Positions 63,237 to 64,000 of a DNA stretch of 64,000 nucleotides are shown in pieces; position 1 is the first letter of the stretch, and every line of letters starts with the position of its first letter. A model generated the notes under the pieces. That model had not been told where the DNA came from and ran no database searches. It was given only the letters and a program-made list of their open reading frames with translations. The position numbers and the translations under genes were made by a program. The stretch is from Niallia sp052318935 (GTDB lineage Bacteria > Bacillota > Bacilli > Bacillales > Cytobacillaceae). The stretch lies in assembly GCA_052318935.1 (NCBI GenBank), contig JBQRKO010000005.1. One strand, written 5' to 3'.

Positions 63237-64000
63237 ATGGAAAAAGCACCAAAAGATACAAGAGTAGTGGTAGGTATGTCCGGGGGAGTCGACTCCTCTG
63301 TTGCCGCACTGCTTTTAAAAGAGCAAGGATATGATGTGATCGGCATTTTTATGAAAAACTGGGATGATACGGATGAGTTTGGTGTATGTACAGCGACGGA
63401 GGATTATGAAGACGTTATCCGTGTTTGCAACCAAATAGGAATTCCATATTATGCAGTTAACTTTGAAAAGCAGTATTGGGATAAAGTGTTTACGTATTTT
63501 CTTGATGAATACAAAGCAGGAAGAACACCTAACCCAGATGTCATATGCAACAAAGAAATTAAATTTAAAGCATTTCTTGAACATGCGATGAATTTAGGAG
63601 CTGACTATTTAGCAACAGGGCATTATGCACAAGTTGTCAGAGAAAACGGCAAAGTTCGAATGCTGCGTGGAAAAGATGAAAATAAAGACCAAACATATTT
63701 TTTAAATCAGTTAACGGAAGAACAATTAAGCAAAGTAATGTTTCCAATCGGCAATATAGAAAAAGCAAAGGTGCGCGAATTAGCTGCAAAAGCAAACTTG
63801 GCAACAGCAACTAAAAAAGACAGCACCGGCATATGCTTTATCGGCGAACGGAACTTCAAAGAGTTTTTAAGCGGCTATTTGCCTGCGCAAAAAGGGAATA
63901 TGGAAACATTTGATGGGAAAGTTGTCGGACGTCATGACGGATTAATGTATTATACGATTGGTCAAAGACATGGTTTAGGAATTGGTGGGAGCGGTGATCC
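63237..64000 (+). CDS. mnmA: tRNA-specific 2-thiouridylase MnmA, 5' part
   Basis: About 254 N-terminal residues; the gene runs past the window edge. PP-loop VVGMSGGVDSSVAALLL, catalytic first cysteine in TPNPDVICNKEIKF, ADYLATGHYA, and second cysteine in STGICFIGERNF. It makes s2U34 in tRNAs for Lys, Glu and Gln with sulphur from the upstream desulfurase. AAGGGGGATAG lies upstream of ATG 63237. Confidence 0.97.
   Translation, partial: MEKAPKDTRVVVGMSGGVDSSVAALLLKEQGYDVIGIFMKNWDDTDEFGVCTATEDYEDVIRVCNQIGIPYYAVNFEKQYWDKVFTYFLDEYKAGRTPNPDVICNKEIKFKAFLEHAMNLGADYLATGHYAQVVRENGKVRMLRGKDENKDQTYFLNQLTEEQLSKVMFPIGNIEKAKVRELAAKANLATATKKDSTGICFIGERNFKEFLSGYLPAQKGNMETFDGKVVGRHDGLMYYTIGQRHGLGIGGSGD

Overview
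The window is a continuous stretch of a low-GC, endospore-forming member of the Bacillaceae. Gene order follows the Bacillus subtilis chromosome block folC-comC-spoIIB-maf-radC-mreBCD-minCD-spoIVFAB-rplU-prp-rpmA-spo0B-obg-pheB-pheA-niaR-safA-bofC-ruvAB-queA-tgt-yajC-spoVB-comN-secDF-recJ-apt-relA-dtd-lytH-hisS-aspS-tcdA-rarA-cymR-iscS-mnmA. The sporulation genes (spoIIB, spoIVFA/B, spo0B, safA, bofC, spoVB, a YhcN/YlaJ-type lipoprotein, a coat-kinase-like protein) show that it makes spores. The genus cannot be fixed from the sequence alone; a Niallia/Cytobacillus/Bacillus-like organism fits. The first gene (folC) and the last (mnmA) are cut by the window edges.

Layout. 1-5.3 kb: the end of folC, a membrane GAF-GGDEF protein, then a relict type IV pilus locus: a secreted domain fused in frame to a ComC-type prepilin peptidase, followed by a decayed pilM. 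5.3-19.9 kb: cell shape, division and sporulation genes (spoIIB, maf, radC, mreBCD, minCD, spoIVFAB), an RNase E/G-family nuclease, the L21-Prp-L27 operon with an L21 leader, spo0B, obg and pheB. 20-28 kb: pheA, niaR, a SafA-type LysM protein with six 72-bp tandem repeats, a coat-type kinase-like gene, a lipoprotein, a degenerate epimerase and bofC. 28-33 kb: ruvAB, queA, tgt and yajC (Holliday-junction processing, queuosine, Sec). 33-47 kb: a TIGR04086-like membrane protein with no canonical start codon, spoVB, comN, secDF, a LapA-domain protein, recJ, apt, relA, dtd and a four-SH3 amidase. 47-51.8 kb: a T-box controlling hisS-aspS, then tcdA. 51.9-56.8 kb: an accessory ABC-transporter operon with its own GntR/YtrA-type regulator behind a perfect 48-bp palindrome, and a membrane M23 peptidase. 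57-64 kb: rarA, an OSBS/N-succinylamino-acid racemase with an M20 amidohydrolase, cymR, iscS and mnmA.

The intergenic regions carry several non-coding repeat families. The clearest is a roughly 207-210 bp element with GGCTGTTTTC / GAAAACAGCC terminal inverted repeats. Two copies have exact 8-bp direct repeats at their borders, one has a 9-bp repeat and one a near match, so it looks like a MITE that moved by transposition. Other repeats include GGCTNTGTTAA-ended elements, one holding a nested 180-bp MITE-like insertion, and a 71-bp shared segment.

Most of the window is conserved core genome. The parts most worth a second look are the fused prepilin peptidase and pilM relic, the MITE family, the 48-bp operator-like palindrome, the gene with a probable AUC start, and the epimerase lacking its catalytic tyrosine. 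I see no phage, CRISPR array, restriction system, tRNA or rRNA, and no obviously new defence or biosynthetic system.
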